From assembly GCA_900756765.1 (NCBI GenBank), contig CAAELE010000007.1, forward strand, positions 62,001-126,000: a DNA stretch of 64,000 nucleotides. Direction: 5' to 3'. Source of the DNA: an uncultured Collinsella sp. Its GTDB lineage: Bacteria > Actinomycetota > Coriobacteriia > Coriobacteriales > Coriobacteriaceae. The notes beneath the pieces are model-generated. The model was not told where the DNA came from. It saw only the letters and a list, made by a program, of their open reading frames with translations, and did no database searches. A program made the position numbers and the translations under genes. Shown here piece after piece: positions 1 through 8,637 of the stretch; position 1 is the stretch's first letter, and the number at the start of each line of letters is the position of its first letter.

Positions 1-822
1 CGGCGCATAAGCGACCGCGTGGCAGCGCTGGGAGTGACCTGCTCTATTGGCGTGGGCTGCAACAAGACGGTCGCAAAGATCGCAAGCGAGCGGGACAAGC
101 CGTTTGGGCTGACCATCGTGCGCCCCGGAACCGAGCAGCGCTTTTTGGCCGCGCTGCCGGTATCTGCCATGAGCGGCATCGGGCGTTCGGCCGAGGAGCG
201 ACTGCGCCGCATGCGCATCTATACGCTCGGCGAGCTTTCACGCGCGCCAGAATCCACCCTGGCCTCTATTTTTGGTGTCAACGGCGAACGCATGCGCCAG
301 CGTGCGCTGGGACTCGAGGTTTCCGAAGTCACGAGTCTGGACGAGGAACGCGAGGTTAAATCGGTGAGCAATGAGCGCACCTTTGCGAAAGATTTGACTG
401 AGCGTGGGGACATCGAAGCGGCGATTGCGCTGTTGGGAGAGTCAGTGGGACGCCGTCTGCGCCGTCAGGAGCTGACGGGCGGAACCGTAACGCTCAAGCT
501 CAAATACTCTTACGGCAGCGGACGCACGGCACAGCGCCGCTTGCCCCACCCCACCGACGACGAGAATATCTTTGTGGCCGTAGCGCTCGAGCTGCTCGAC
601 AATATCTGGCAAGAAGGCATGCACGTGCGTCTGGCGGGTATCGGCATGAGCGACTTCAATCACCAAGGCGGCATCCAAACCGACCTGTTCTGCGAAGTCG
701 ATGACCGTGGAGCCCAATCCAGCGACCGCCGGGACCTCTCCGTCGCCATCGACGCCGTCCGAGACAAATTCGGCGACACCGCCCTATCCTTCGGCCGCCA
801 ATCCCGCTTCTCCTCCCAATGA
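1..822 (+). CDS. dinB: DNA polymerase IV (Y family), 5'-truncated by the window edge
   Basis: The open frame runs from base 1 without a convincing start, so the gene begins outside the window. The visible ~270 residues contain the end of the palm domain (CSIGVGCNKTVAKIAS followed by KPFGL, the hallmark of DinB/UmuC polymerases), a thumb region with a helix-hairpin-helix-like stretch (MSGIGRSAEERL) and the C-terminal little-finger domain. The family performs error-prone translesion synthesis. The catalytic carboxylates would lie upstream and cannot be checked. The gene converges on the rsfS operon; a hairpin and a repeat element lie between them. Confidence 0.93.
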   Translation, partial: RRISDRVAALGVTCSIGVGCNKTVAKIASERDKPFGLTIVRPGTEQRFLAALPVSAMSGIGRSAEERLRRMRIYTLGELSRAPESTLASIFGVNGERMRQRALGLEVSEVTSLDEEREVKSVSNERTFAKDLTERGDIEAAIALLGESVGRRLRRQELTGGTVTLKLKYSYGSGRTAQRRLPHPTDDENIFVAVALELLDNIWQEGMHVRLAGIGMSDFNHQGGIQTDLFCEVDDRGAQSSDRRDLSVAIDAVRDKFGDTALSFGRQSRFSSQ

Positions 823-836
823 TTTGCGTTTTGGGC

Positions 837-878
837 AAAAAGAAAGCCGGGCAGCTGCAGGTAGCGCAACTGCCCGGC
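837..878 (-). terminator. Rho-independent terminator of the rplU-rsfS operon
   Basis: A 9-bp GC-rich stem (GCCGGGCAG at 846-854 pairing with 870-878) is followed on the minus strand by TTTCTTTTT (837-845). It ends transcription coming leftwards from rsfS and may also block read-through from dinB. Confidence 0.8.
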
Positions 879-888
879 GAACGGTAGA

Positions 889-924
889 GGGTAGCTAAAA
901 AAGCCCCGTCCCAAATGAGCTACT
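889..924. repeat. GTAGCTA-bounded palindromic element, copy A
   Basis: GGGTAGCTAA, an internal GCCCCGTCCC segment, then a GAGCTAC arm. The same sequence recurs at 17917-17953, 17993-18028 and 43906-43942. The element overlaps the last codon of rsfS. The T-run next to GGGACGGGGC makes it terminator-like. Confidence 0.75.
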
Positions 925-1378
925 AGAGGAGGTTGAGGGGGAGCTGGGGGGCGTCGCCCCAGAGCTTCTCGAGGCGGTAGAAGTCGCGGGCCTCGGGGGT
1001 GAAGACGTGGACGACAACCGAGCCGTAATCCATGAGCATCCAGGTCTTCTGCTCACGGCCCTCGATGGAGAACGGGTGCTCACCGCAGGCCTCGGCAACC
1101 TTCTCCTCGATCTCGTCGACGATAGAATCGACCTGGCGGTTGTTGGTACCGGTGGCGAGCACAAAATAGTCGCACACGTCGGAGAGCTCGGTCAGGTCGA
1201 GCACCTGTACGTCCTCGCCTTTCTTGTCGTAGGCGGCCTGCGCGGCGGCGCGGGCGACATCCTCGGCGGCGACACCGCTCGCGGACAGGGAGGCAGCGGT
1301 GCGGTCGGACGTGGCAACGAAGCTCTTGTGCTCCACACCTTCAAGAATCTGCTCGTCGGTCATGGTCTCATCGGCCAT
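923..1378 (-). CDS. rsfS: ribosome silencing factor RsfS (Iojap family)
   Basis: The 151-residue protein carries the Iojap/RsfS core: DLTELSDVCDYFVLATGTN, then the region ending FYRLEKLWGDAPQL. RsfS binds ribosomal protein L14 and prevents subunit joining when nutrients are scarce. I chose the ATG at 1378 because AGAGG lies about 6 nt upstream; an earlier in-frame start at 1399 lacks such a site. The N-terminal ~40 residues, rich in Ala, Glu and Asp, extend beyond the usual ~110-aa family length. It is the last gene of rplU-rpmA-obgE-nadD-yqeK-rsfS, a conserved order in Gram-positive bacteria. Confidence 0.93.
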   Translation of the reverse strand: MADETMTDEQILEGVEHKSFVATSDRTAASLSASGVAAEDVARAAAQAAYDKKGEDVQVLDLTELSDVCDYFVLATGTNNRQVDSIVDEIEEKVAEACGEHPFSIEGREQKTWMLMDYGSVVVHVFTPEARDFYRLEKLWGDAPQLPLNLL

Positions 1379-1406
1379 GGAATACCTCTTTCTAGACACA
1401 CCCGAG

Positions 1407-2015
1407 CTAGCGCAGCTGGGCGTAATGGTTGTAAATCGTAATAGCCGTGGGATAAAGATAACGCCCGGACTGGATCACGTAGACCAGACCCTGCGCAAAA
1501 CAGGAGAAGAACAACTCGTCAAGCGTCGACTCCCCCACCATCTTGCGCAGCGCGATGGCATAATCACCATGGCGGTTGGGCTCGATGGCATCGGCCACAA
1601 AGACCACCATATCGAGCGGCGTCATGTCGCAGGCGCCAACGGTGTGACGGTCGACAGCCTGGAAAACAGCAGACGATAGCTCGGGAAAAAGCTGCGGAAG
1701 CTCATAGGCGGCAACCGGGCCATGCAGCAGCGGTGTCGCGGCCGAAGGAGAGCCGGCAACCTTGATGCCGTAGTGCAGCGCGCGGGCAACGAGCTCGTCG
1801 TCGGAGAGTACCTTATCCCAGTCGTGAATCAGGCCGGCGGCAGCGGCATCAAAGCGATCGACGCCGTACACCTCGGCCAGATGAAGCGCGGTCTCGGCAA
1901 CACCAAGCGAATGCATGTAGCGCTTGCGTTTATCCTTCATACGGACATCGAGCAGCTCTTGAATGCGCTTGAGCAGTGCGCGCTCATCGCCCTCAAACTG
2001 ATCCTCTACCGACAA
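1407..2015 (-). CDS. yqeK: YqeK-family HD hydrolase (probable diadenosine tetraphosphate hydrolase)
   Basis: This is a 202-aa HD-superfamily protein. HSLGVAETA near residue 36 and GLIHDWDK near residue 62 supply the metal-binding His and His-Asp pair, and a further His lies in LLHGPVAAYEL. YqeK proteins hydrolyse Ap4A symmetrically to ADP. The assigned start is TTG at 2015, with GGGAG 6 nt upstream. The gene sits directly between nadD and rsfS, the standard YqeK context. The assignment rests on family resemblance plus synteny. Confidence 0.9.
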   Translation of the reverse strand: MSVEDQFEGDERALLKRIQELLDVRMKDKRKRYMHSLGVAETALHLAEVYGVDRFDAAAAGLIHDWDKVLSDDELVARALHYGIKVAGSPSAATPLLHGPVAAYELPQLFPELSSAVFQAVDRHTVGACDMTPLDMVVFVADAIEPNRHGDYAIALRKMVGESTLDELFFSCFAQGLVYVIQSGRYLYPTAITIYNHYAQLR

Positions 2016-2027
2016 CGGAGACTCCCA

Positions 2028-2705
2028 TCACTCAAAATCTTCTTGACCCAGACCGGTATACAGCCCGCGTTTGCGAATATAGCCGAGCACGGACTCGCTC
2101 GTAAGATAGCGCACGCTCATGCCACGGGCAACTCGCTTACGAATGTTCGTCGAGCTGATCGCCAACGCCGGAATCTGAATATAGCGCACGTCAAACGGCA
2201 GACCCGACTCTTTGATTCGCGCACGAGCCGTATCGATATCAAAACCCGGTCGCGTCGCCGCAATAAACGTGGCAAGCTCGGCGATTCGGTCGGCATCATG
2301 CCAGGTCACAATATCTATAATCGCGTCAGCGCCCGTAATAAAGTAGAGCTTTACCTGAGGCGGGTAAAAGTCGCGAAGGGCATGAAGCGTATCGGCCGTA
2401 TAGGTCACGCCCGGACGGTCGATCTCGAATCGGCTCGCCAAAAAAGCCGGATTCGCAGCGGTGGCGAGGACCGTCATGGCATAACGGTCCTCGGCAGGCG
2501 TCACCGGTTTGTCGAGCTTAAAGGCGGGAGAGCCTGCCGGCATAAAGAGCACGGCGTCCAAGTCGAGCGACTCGCGCGCCTGCTCGGCGGTAACCAAGTG
2601 CCCGTAGTGAATCGGGTCGAAGGTGCCACCCATGATGCCAAGCCGAAACTCCTGACCATCCTTGATAGGCAGCTCAGGCAGACCAATTCCACCGCGCAGC
2701 GACAT
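2028..2705 (-). CDS. nadD: nicotinate-nucleotide adenylyltransferase NadD
   Basis: The enzyme transfers AMP from ATP to nicotinate mononucleotide, giving deamido-NAD in NAD biosynthesis. The nucleotidyltransferase signature GGTFDPIHYGH is near residue 26, and the C-terminal ISSTNIRKRVARG matches the second ATP-binding motif (SxTxxR). At 225 aa it is slightly longer than usual because of an ~18-residue N-terminal lead. The ATG at 2705 lies 3 nt after the obgE stop, with GGAGGG inside the end of obgE, suggesting coupled translation. Confidence 0.95.
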   Translation of the reverse strand: MSLRGGIGLPELPIKDGQEFRLGIMGGTFDPIHYGHLVTAEQARESLDLDAVLFMPAGSPAFKLDKPVTPAEDRYAMTVLATAANPAFLASRFEIDRPGVTYTADTLHALRDFYPPQVKLYFITGADAIIDIVTWHDADRIAELATFIAATRPGFDIDTARARIKESGLPFDVRYIQIPALAISSTNIRKRVARGMSVRYLTSESVLGYIRKRGLYTGLGQEDFE

Positions 2706-2708
2706 GAC

Positions 2709-4175
2709 TTACTCGCCCTCCGGGGTCTCAACGACGTCGACTTCGGCAGTGCTTTCGGAGCCCTCGGTGGCATCAGCCACGTCCGCACCCTCGGCCGCTA
2801 CATCAATAACCTCAACGCCTTCGTCCTCAAGCTCCTCCTCGTACTCCGAGAAGTCCTCGGCGCCCTCAAAGTCAAAGGCGCGCTGGCAAATGCGGACCTC
2901 GTCGCCCGCACGGCAGCCGGCCTTCTCGAGCGCGTCGTCAACACCCATGCGCGCAAACTTATGCTGCAGGTAGATGACAGCTTCCTCGTTTTCCCAGTCG
3001 GTCTGGATAACCATACGCTCAATCGCGCGACCGACCACGCGGAAGGCATGGGGCTCTTCCTGAACAATACGGAAACGCTTCTCACGCTGCAGGCGACGGC
3101 GCTCCCACTCATCGTCACGCAGGTCGACCGGCTCATCGGAGGCAGCCAACTCGGCGCGCAGCTTAGCCACCTGCTCGCCCACGGCAAGCATCAGCGTGTT
3201 GAGGCCGGCGCCCGTCACAGCAGACACGGCAAAGAACATATGTCCATCGTCGAGCGCAGCGCGTTTGAGGTCGGCAATCTTGTCAGCCGTGCCCGGCGCA
3301 TCGCACTTGTTGGCGACGACGATCTGCGGGCGCTCCGAGAGCTCGGCGCCATACTGCTCGAGCTCGCGGTTGATGATGCGATAGTCCTCGACCGGATCGC
3401 GATCCTCAAAACCGCCCGTCATGTCGACGACATGCATGATAAGTGCCGTGCGCTCGATGTGGCGCAGGAACTGATGGCCCAGACCCTTGCCCTCGCTCGC
3501 ACCCTCAATAAGGCCGGGGACGTCGGCAACGACATAGGAGTACTCGCCGGCACGCACCATACCCAGGTTGGGCACGAGCGTGGTAAACGGATAGTCGGCG
3601 ATCTTGGGTCGGGCGGCACTCATGCGCGCAATGAGCGAGGACTTGCCGACCGAGGGAAAGCCCACGAGCGCGGCATCGGCCATGAGCTTCATCTCGAGCT
3701 CAATCCAGTGCTCCTCGGCCGGCTCGCCCAGCTGGGCGAATGCGGGCGCGCGGCGCACGGACGTCACAAAGTGCGTATTGCCCAGGCCACCGGCACCGCC
3801 GGGCGCCACGACGACGCGCTCACCGTCGTGCACCAGGTCGGCAATCTCGAACATCGGGGTCTGCGTCTCGGGGTCGAGCTCGCGCACCACGGTACCCATG
3901 GGAACCTTCAAGATAAGGTCCTCGCCGCTCTTTCCGTTGCGGCGGGCGCCCTGACCGTGCGTTCCGCGTTCGGCACGAAAATGATGCTTAAAGCGGTAAT
4001 CGATCAGTGAAGACAGCTGAGCATCGGCCTGGATGACGACATTGCCGCCACGACCGCCGTCGCCGCCATCGGGGCCACCCTTGGGGACAAAGGCCTCGCG
4101 CCTAAACGACATGCATCCGGCACCGCCGTCGCCGCCGCACACGTTAATGCGGCTGATATCGGTGAACTGTGACAA
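2709..4175 (-). CDS. obgE: Obg-family ribosome-assembly GTPase
   Basis: The 488-aa protein shows all three Obg parts. The glycine-rich Obg fold is at the N-terminus (CGGDGGAGCMSFRRE, GGDGGRGGNV). The G domain has GFPSVGKSS (G1), DVPGLIEGASEGKGLG (G3) and NKCD (G4). An OCT domain follows, then an acidic tail rich in Asp and Glu. Obg proteins bind the large ribosomal subunit and respond to (p)ppGpp. The assigned start is TTG at 4175 with AGGAGG 8-9 nt upstream. Its place after rplU-rpmA is the classic arrangement. Confidence 0.96.
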   Translation of the reverse strand: MSQFTDISRINVCGGDGGAGCMSFRREAFVPKGGPDGGDGGRGGNVVIQADAQLSSLIDYRFKHHFRAERGTHGQGARRNGKSGEDLILKVPMGTVVRELDPETQTPMFEIADLVHDGERVVVAPGGAGGLGNTHFVTSVRRAPAFAQLGEPAEEHWIELEMKLMADAALVGFPSVGKSSLIARMSAARPKIADYPFTTLVPNLGMVRAGEYSYVVADVPGLIEGASEGKGLGHQFLRHIERTALIMHVVDMTGGFEDRDPVEDYRIINRELEQYGAELSERPQIVVANKCDAPGTADKIADLKRAALDDGHMFFAVSAVTGAGLNTLMLAVGEQVAKLRAELAASDEPVDLRDDEWERRRLQREKRFRIVQEEPHAFRVVGRAIERMVIQTDWENEEAVIYLQHKFARMGVDDALEKAGCRAGDEVRICQRAFDFEGAEDFSEYEEELEDEGVEVIDVAAEGADVADATEGSESTAEVDVVETPEGE

Positions 4176-4259
4176 CAGAATCGCCTCCTACAAAAAGAGG
4201 GAGACCCTTGAATCCTAAAACTCAAGTGCCTCCCACATATGTGCTCTATGAAGGGTGAA

Positions 4260-4517
4260 TTACGCGTTCGCGAGCGGGCGTACGCTGACCCTGTGCTTGA
4301 TACCCTTGTGGAACTCAACGGTACCGTCGACCAGCGCGAACAGCGTGTCGTCCTTGCCACGGCCAACGTTCTCACCCGGGTGGATGTGAGTGCCGTGCTG
4401 ACGGACGAGAATCGTGCCCGTGGTTACCGTCTGGCCGGCATAGCGCTTCGTGCCAAGGCGCTGACCGCGGGAGTCACGGCCATTACGGGAGGAACCGAGT
4501 CCTTTTTTGTGTGCCAT
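4260..4517 (-). CDS. rpmA: 50S ribosomal protein L27
   Basis: The 85-aa protein begins MAHKKGLGSSRNGRDS and contains RQHGTHIHPGENVG, both diagnostic of L27. Its N-terminus reaches towards the peptidyl-transferase centre. There is no Firmicutes-type N-terminal cleavage extension: the protein starts directly at MAHKK. It follows rplU on the same strand. Confidence 0.97.
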   Translation of the reverse strand: MAHKKGLGSSRNGRDSRGQRLGTKRYAGQTVTTGTILVRQHGTHIHPGENVGRGKDDTLFALVDGTVEFHKGIKHRVSVRPLANA

Positions 4518-4550
4518 TGTGTATACCTACTCTTTCGTTACGAGTGTAAT

Positions 4551-4925
4551 CTACTCGGCGACGGGAGCCTCGGCAACAGCCTCGGCCTCTGCCTTGACAG
4601 CCTTCTTGGCGCGGGACGTAGCCTGGACCTTCACGATCTTCAGCTTGGTGAGCTGCTGACGGTGACCCTTCAGACGACGATAGCGCTTACGCTTGTGGAA
4701 CTTGAAGACCAGCTGCTTCTCGCCCTTGAACTGCTCAACGATCTGAGCGGTAACCTTGGCCTTGGCCAGCTTGTCGGGATCGGTGACGATCTTCTTACCA
4801 TCGTTGAGGAAGATGACCGGCAGGGTGACCTTGTCGCCCTCATTGCCCTCGATCTTCTCGACGGTGATGACATCGTCGGTGGCGACCTTGTACTGCTTGC
4901 CGCCCGTGTTAACGATTGCGTACAT
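4551..4925 (-). CDS. rplU: 50S ribosomal protein L21
   Basis: The protein begins MYAIVNTGGKQYKVA and includes FKFHKRKRYRRLKGHRQ, the L21 RNA-binding signature near the C-terminus. It has an Ala/Glu-rich tail of about 20 residues. I placed the start at 4925 rather than at the ATG at 4946, since L21 normally starts with MYAIV and AAGGG lies upstream. First gene of the L21-L27-Obg operon. Confidence 0.96.
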   Translation of the reverse strand: MYAIVNTGGKQYKVATDDVITVEKIEGNEGDKVTLPVIFLNDGKKIVTDPDKLAKAKVTAQIVEQFKGEKQLVFKFHKRKRYRRLKGHRQQLTKLKIVKVQATSRAKKAVKAEAEAVAEAPVAE

Positions 4926-4967
4926 GTTTACTTGCCCTTCATGCATCAGTTAGTGCAACAGCCGAAT

Positions 4968-4996
4968 ATAGTAGCAGGCGATAATACCCCCGTCAA
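4968..4996 (-). promoter_or_regulatory. probable sigma-70-type promoter of the rplU operon
   Basis: On the minus strand TTGACG (4991-4996) and TACTAT (4968-4973) are separated by 17 bp and sit about 45 nt upstream of rplU. The -35 box overlaps the stop codon of the DUF2344 gene, so the two transcription units abut. Confidence 0.6.
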
Positions 4997-5805
4997 CGAG
5001 TATGTGGAGCAAATCCACAAGTTCGCACAGGTATGGGGCTGACGAGTCGGCCCTCGTCGTCCTCGCATGCTTGATTCTGACGCTCGACATCGTAGGAGCA
5101 GATGGTCACGAGGTCTTGCATACCGGTGGAAACAATAGGTGCATCGACGCCCGGGGTCAAGCCCTGCAACAAAACATCAGCAGCAGAAAGCAAAATCTCC
5201 GGACGCATGGAGCCCTCGTTGTCGGCATGGGTGTCGAGCATGAGTACCAGATGGTCCGGACGCTCCCCCGCCGTGAGCTCATAGCCCACCAGTGTGTGGT
5301 CAAGGTCTAAGCGCTTGCTCTTCTTACCGCGTGCATAGTCGATGCCATGGCCTGCACGCAACGTGTCGATCGCGGCGCGTACCTCATCGGCGCTCACGGG
5401 CGCCTCGGGATCCAAGTGCAGGTCGATGCGATACGACAGGCGCGTGAGCTGCGCCGTCAGCGCCGGCGTGCGCACGTCGATGTAGGCAGCCTCGATAGGC
5501 GCCAGATCGGCCGGAGACGCCGCGGCAAGGCGCTCAAAGGCCTCGTCGAGAGCGACGAACTCAGTCATAAACAGGTCGTACCACTCGCAGGTCGACGACG
5601 TGCCCACGGGCAGTGCCGACGAAAAGCCCACGCGCATATGCGGCGAGAAACCCTGTGTCACGGCATAGGGCAGGCCCGCACGGCGCACGATGCGCTCAAT
5701 GGTATGGATTAGCTCCAGATGGCCCAGGTACTTGAGGCGATCACGCTTGCCGTAGCGAACGCGCAGCCTAAAGAGCGTGGGATTGTCGGTCAAGCGCTCA
5801 CTCAT
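4993..5805 (-). CDS. DUF2344 (TIGR03936) protein, partner of the radical SAM protein
   Basis: The 270-aa protein starts LFRLRVRYGKRDRLKYLGHL and includes a QGFSPHMRVGFSSALPVG stretch, both typical of DUF2344. In many bacteria this domain is fused to, or adjacent to, the TIGR03960 radical SAM protein, as here, where the two frames overlap by 4 bp. The exact reaction is not established; a role in tRNA or ribosome modification has been suggested from context. Last gene of the mreB-led unit. Confidence 0.88.
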   Translation of the reverse strand: MSERLTDNPTLFRLRVRYGKRDRLKYLGHLELIHTIERIVRRAGLPYAVTQGFSPHMRVGFSSALPVGTSSTCEWYDLFMTEFVALDEAFERLAAASPADLAPIEAAYIDVRTPALTAQLTRLSYRIDLHLDPEAPVSADEVRAAIDTLRAGHGIDYARGKKSKRLDLDHTLVGYELTAGERPDHLVLMLDTHADNEGSMRPEILLSAADVLLQGLTPGVDAPIVSTGMQDLVTICSYDVERQNQACEDDEGRLVSPIPVRTCGFAPHTR

Positions 5806-7679
5806 GCGCGATCACCCATCAATACGTTCTTGGCGTGGAGCGTGGGACAGATTCCGCAACCGGTACACGACGTGCGGGTGCAGTCGGGCGTCGTGACGCC
5901 CTCGAGCGAGCGACGGTACTCGCGCTCGAGGAAGCCGCGCGTGCAGCCGGGGCTCACATGCTCCCACGGCAGGCGCCAGTTTAGCTCGTAGGGCAGGTGC
6001 ACCAGCTCGTTGAGGTCGATGCCGTTTTTGGCAGCAGCCTCCTTCCAGTTATCGAGCGAGAAATGCTCTACCCAGGCGTCAAAGCGAGAGCCAGCGCGCC
6101 AAGCATCGATGATGACGGGCGTCATGTCACGACCGGCGCGGGAGAGCGCGGCCTCGATGAGCGAGGTCTCGGCATCGTGGTAATGCACGCGGACGGCACG
6201 GTTGCGAACGCTCGTGATAAGCAGTTTCTGGCGGCGCTTGACGTCGTCGTAATCGAGCTGCGGGCACCACTGGAAGGGCGTTGCCGCCTTGGGGATGAAC
6301 ACCGAAACCGAGATAGACACCGAGATGGACCCGCGGCGCGCCTTGGGCACCACGGAGCGGCCAAGCTCCAGCACGTGATCGGCCAGGTTGGCGATAGCCA
6401 CGATATCCTCGTCGCGCTCGCCGGGAAGGCCCATCATGAAGTAGAGCTTCATGCGGTTCCAGCCGGCCTCGAAGGCCGCCTTGGCCGCTCGGTCCAGGTC
6501 CTCCTCGGTTACGTTCTTGTTAATGATGTCGCGCATACGCTGGCTGCCCGCCTCGGGCGCGAACGTCAGGCCGCCCTTCTTTTCGCCGGCGACCGACTCG
6601 GCCATATCAACGCCAAACGAATCCAAGCGCTGCGACGGAATGGACACGCGAATGCCCGTGTCCTCCAGACGACGGTTGAGCCTACCGAGCACGTCGCGGA
6701 TGCAGGAGTGGTCGGTCGTCGAAAGCGAGGTAAGCGACACCTCGTCATAGCCAGTCTTTTCCAAGCCCTGGATCACCGATGACACGATCTGGTCGGCCGA
6801 GCGCTCGCGTACCGGACGATACGTCATGCCTGCTTGGCAAAAACGGCAGCCGCGGGCGCAGCCACGCAAGATCTCGATAGACAGGCGATCGTGGACGAGC
6901 TGCGCATACGGCACACACGACTGAGAAAGTGGATTGGTGGCACCAAAGTCCTCGACGACGCGCTTGTAGACTACCGGCGGGACGTCCTTGCCCTCGCGCG
7001 GCACGGTGTAGCCATGCGGGGAGCAGGGCTCGTCATAGCGCACCTCATACAGGGACGGCACATAGGTACCGGCGACCGTCGCGAGCTGCTCGACAATCTG
7101 AGCGCGCGAGATGCCCTCGTCGCGCAGGCGGCGATGCAGCTGGCAGATCTCGAGCAGCGACTCCTCGCCCTCGCCAATGAGGATGGCATCGAAAAAGGCC
7201 GCGTACGGCTCGGGGTTATACACCGAGGGACCACCGGCGACGATGATGGGATCGTCCTCGGTACGGTCGGCAGCTAACAGCGGAATGCCAGCGAGATCGA
7301 GCGCTTCGAGGAAGTTTGTCACAGCCATCTCGTGCGGCACGTGCATGCCGACGATGTCGAACGATGCCACGGGCGCTGCGCCCTCGAGCGACAGCAGCGG
7401 AATCCCCGCCTCGCGCATCGCATCGCCCATATCGGGCCACGGCACGTAGCCGCGCTCGCAGGAAATGCCCGCGGCCTGATTTAGGATGTTGTAGAGAATG
7501 GCGATGCCCTGGTTGGGCAGACCGACCTCATACACGTCCGGATAGATCATGCAGCAGCGATAGTCGGCATCGGCCTTTGAGAGCGTGCCCCACTCGTGGT
7601 CGATATAGCGACTCGGCTTCTCGACCTTGGCGAGCAGTGGCTCAATTAAATGAAAACAGTCTTGATACGGAACGCGCAA
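5802..7679 (-). CDS. B12-binding-domain radical SAM protein (TIGR03960 family)
   Basis: About 625 aa. The N-terminal half resembles a cobalamin-binding Rossmann-type domain. The radical SAM core carries RGCARGCRFCQAGMTYRP (CxxxCxxC) near the middle. A C-terminal Cys cluster (CTRTSCTGCGICPTLHA) may hold a second Fe-S centre. I set the start at TTG 7679: AGGGG lies ~7 nt upstream and overlaps the stop of the preceding gene. An upstream GTG-less extension to 7742 would overlap that gene. It forms a pair with DUF2344. Substrate unknown. Confidence 0.9.
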   Translation of the reverse strand: MRVPYQDCFHLIEPLLAKVEKPSRYIDHEWGTLSKADADYRCCMIYPDVYEVGLPNQGIAILYNILNQAAGISCERGYVPWPDMGDAMREAGIPLLSLEGAAPVASFDIVGMHVPHEMAVTNFLEALDLAGIPLLAADRTEDDPIIVAGGPSVYNPEPYAAFFDAILIGEGEESLLEICQLHRRLRDEGISRAQIVEQLATVAGTYVPSLYEVRYDEPCSPHGYTVPREGKDVPPVVYKRVVEDFGATNPLSQSCVPYAQLVHDRLSIEILRGCARGCRFCQAGMTYRPVRERSADQIVSSVIQGLEKTGYDEVSLTSLSTTDHSCIRDVLGRLNRRLEDTGIRVSIPSQRLDSFGVDMAESVAGEKKGGLTFAPEAGSQRMRDIINKNVTEEDLDRAAKAAFEAGWNRMKLYFMMGLPGERDEDIVAIANLADHVLELGRSVVPKARRGSISVSISVSVFIPKAATPFQWCPQLDYDDVKRRQKLLITSVRNRAVRVHYHDAETSLIEAALSRAGRDMTPVIIDAWRAGSRFDAWVEHFSLDNWKEAAAKNGIDLNELVHLPYELNWRLPWEHVSPGCTRGFLEREYRRSLEGVTTPDCTRTSCTGCGICPTLHAKNVLMGDRA

Positions 7680-7689
7680 CGGAAAACCC

Positions 7690-8619
7690 CTAAGCAGCGA
7701 GATCGGATGCGTCTTGGTAGGACGCCATAGGACGGGTGGCACCGGCGACCGTGGTCACCAGGTCGCGAACGCGCGAGAACGTGGCGGCAGCGACCTCGTT
7801 GGCGCGGCTGTAGTCGACATCGCGCTCGTAGAGCGACACGAGCGCGCGACCCATGCCATAGGTACCCGCGGCGGCGGTAAGCGCCTTAACGGCAAAGCCG
7901 ATGTGCGGCGTCCGCTTCACCAATGCGCGGGTAACAGCGCGAATCACCAGACCGCCGGCGAGCACGCCTGCGACCTCGTAGCCGCGCTCGGGCTTAATGC
8001 CGCGTCCAAAGATGGCCGCGAGCTCAAAGAGCATGCCCACCTGTGCCAGCGCCATCACGGGATAGTCGGCACCCGGCAAAAACACCAGGGCGCCGGTCGC
8101 CATGTTGGTGAGCGCGCACGAGGTAATGATACGATTGGCCGCCGCGATGCGCATGAAGGCAAAGTTCGCCGCAAAAGCCGTTTCCTTTTCGGTGCGATCG
8201 AGAATCCAGCGGGCAAGCGTCTCGAGCAGATAGGTCTTATCGGTCGCCGCCACCACGCCGAGCATGGGCGTGGACTCCTCGATAAACGGCACCTCCACAG
8301 CAGACTCGGCAAGCACGCACACGGGCGCGCCGGCAATCACGAGCTCCTGCACGGCGCTCTCCAGGCGGTCGGAGCCGCACGAGGGGACCAACACCACGTC
8401 GGTATCGGCCTTGGGAACGATACGGTCCTCCCCCAGGCGATCAACACGCACAATGCCCGAAGTCGTCTGCGGCACAAAGGCATCGCGCACCGTCTCGACC
8501 AAAAAGCGAGACGCAGTCGAATCAAGGTAAACCGAGACACGCACCGGTGTATCGGAATCCTTCTTAACAGACGCGCCCATCTTAAAAGCGCTGGTCAACT
8601 TATCTACGGGAATCTTCAT
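7690..8619 (-). CDS. DUF697-like membrane protein of unknown function
   Basis: 309 aa. The first ~140 residues look like a degenerate nucleotide-binding or Rossmann-like fold without an obvious P-loop. The second half, NRIITSCALTNMATGALVFL followed by a Gly/Ala-rich segment with GYEVAGVLAGGLVIRAV, resembles DUF697 (YcjF/TerB-associated) membrane domains. GGAGGGG precedes the ATG. Its position between rodA and the radical SAM gene suggests co-transcription with cell-shape genes, but I cannot assign a role. Confidence 0.65.
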   Translation of the reverse strand: MKIPVDKLTSAFKMGASVKKDSDTPVRVSVYLDSTASRFLVETVRDAFVPQTTSGIVRVDRLGEDRIVPKADTDVVLVPSCGSDRLESAVQELVIAGAPVCVLAESAVEVPFIEESTPMLGVVAATDKTYLLETLARWILDRTEKETAFAANFAFMRIAAANRIITSCALTNMATGALVFLPGADYPVMALAQVGMLFELAAIFGRGIKPERGYEVAGVLAGGLVIRAVTRALVKRTPHIGFAVKALTAAAGTYGMGRALVSLYERDVDYSRANEVAAATFSRVRDLVTTVAGATRPMASYQDASDLAA

Positions 8620-8637
8620 GGCAAACCCCTCCAGCGG

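Noticed and set aside
1722..4010. 762-codon plus-strand frame opposite obgE, nadD and yqeK
   Set aside because: Antisense shadow of well-recognised minus-strand genes in high-GC DNA; low-complexity composition and no ribosome site.
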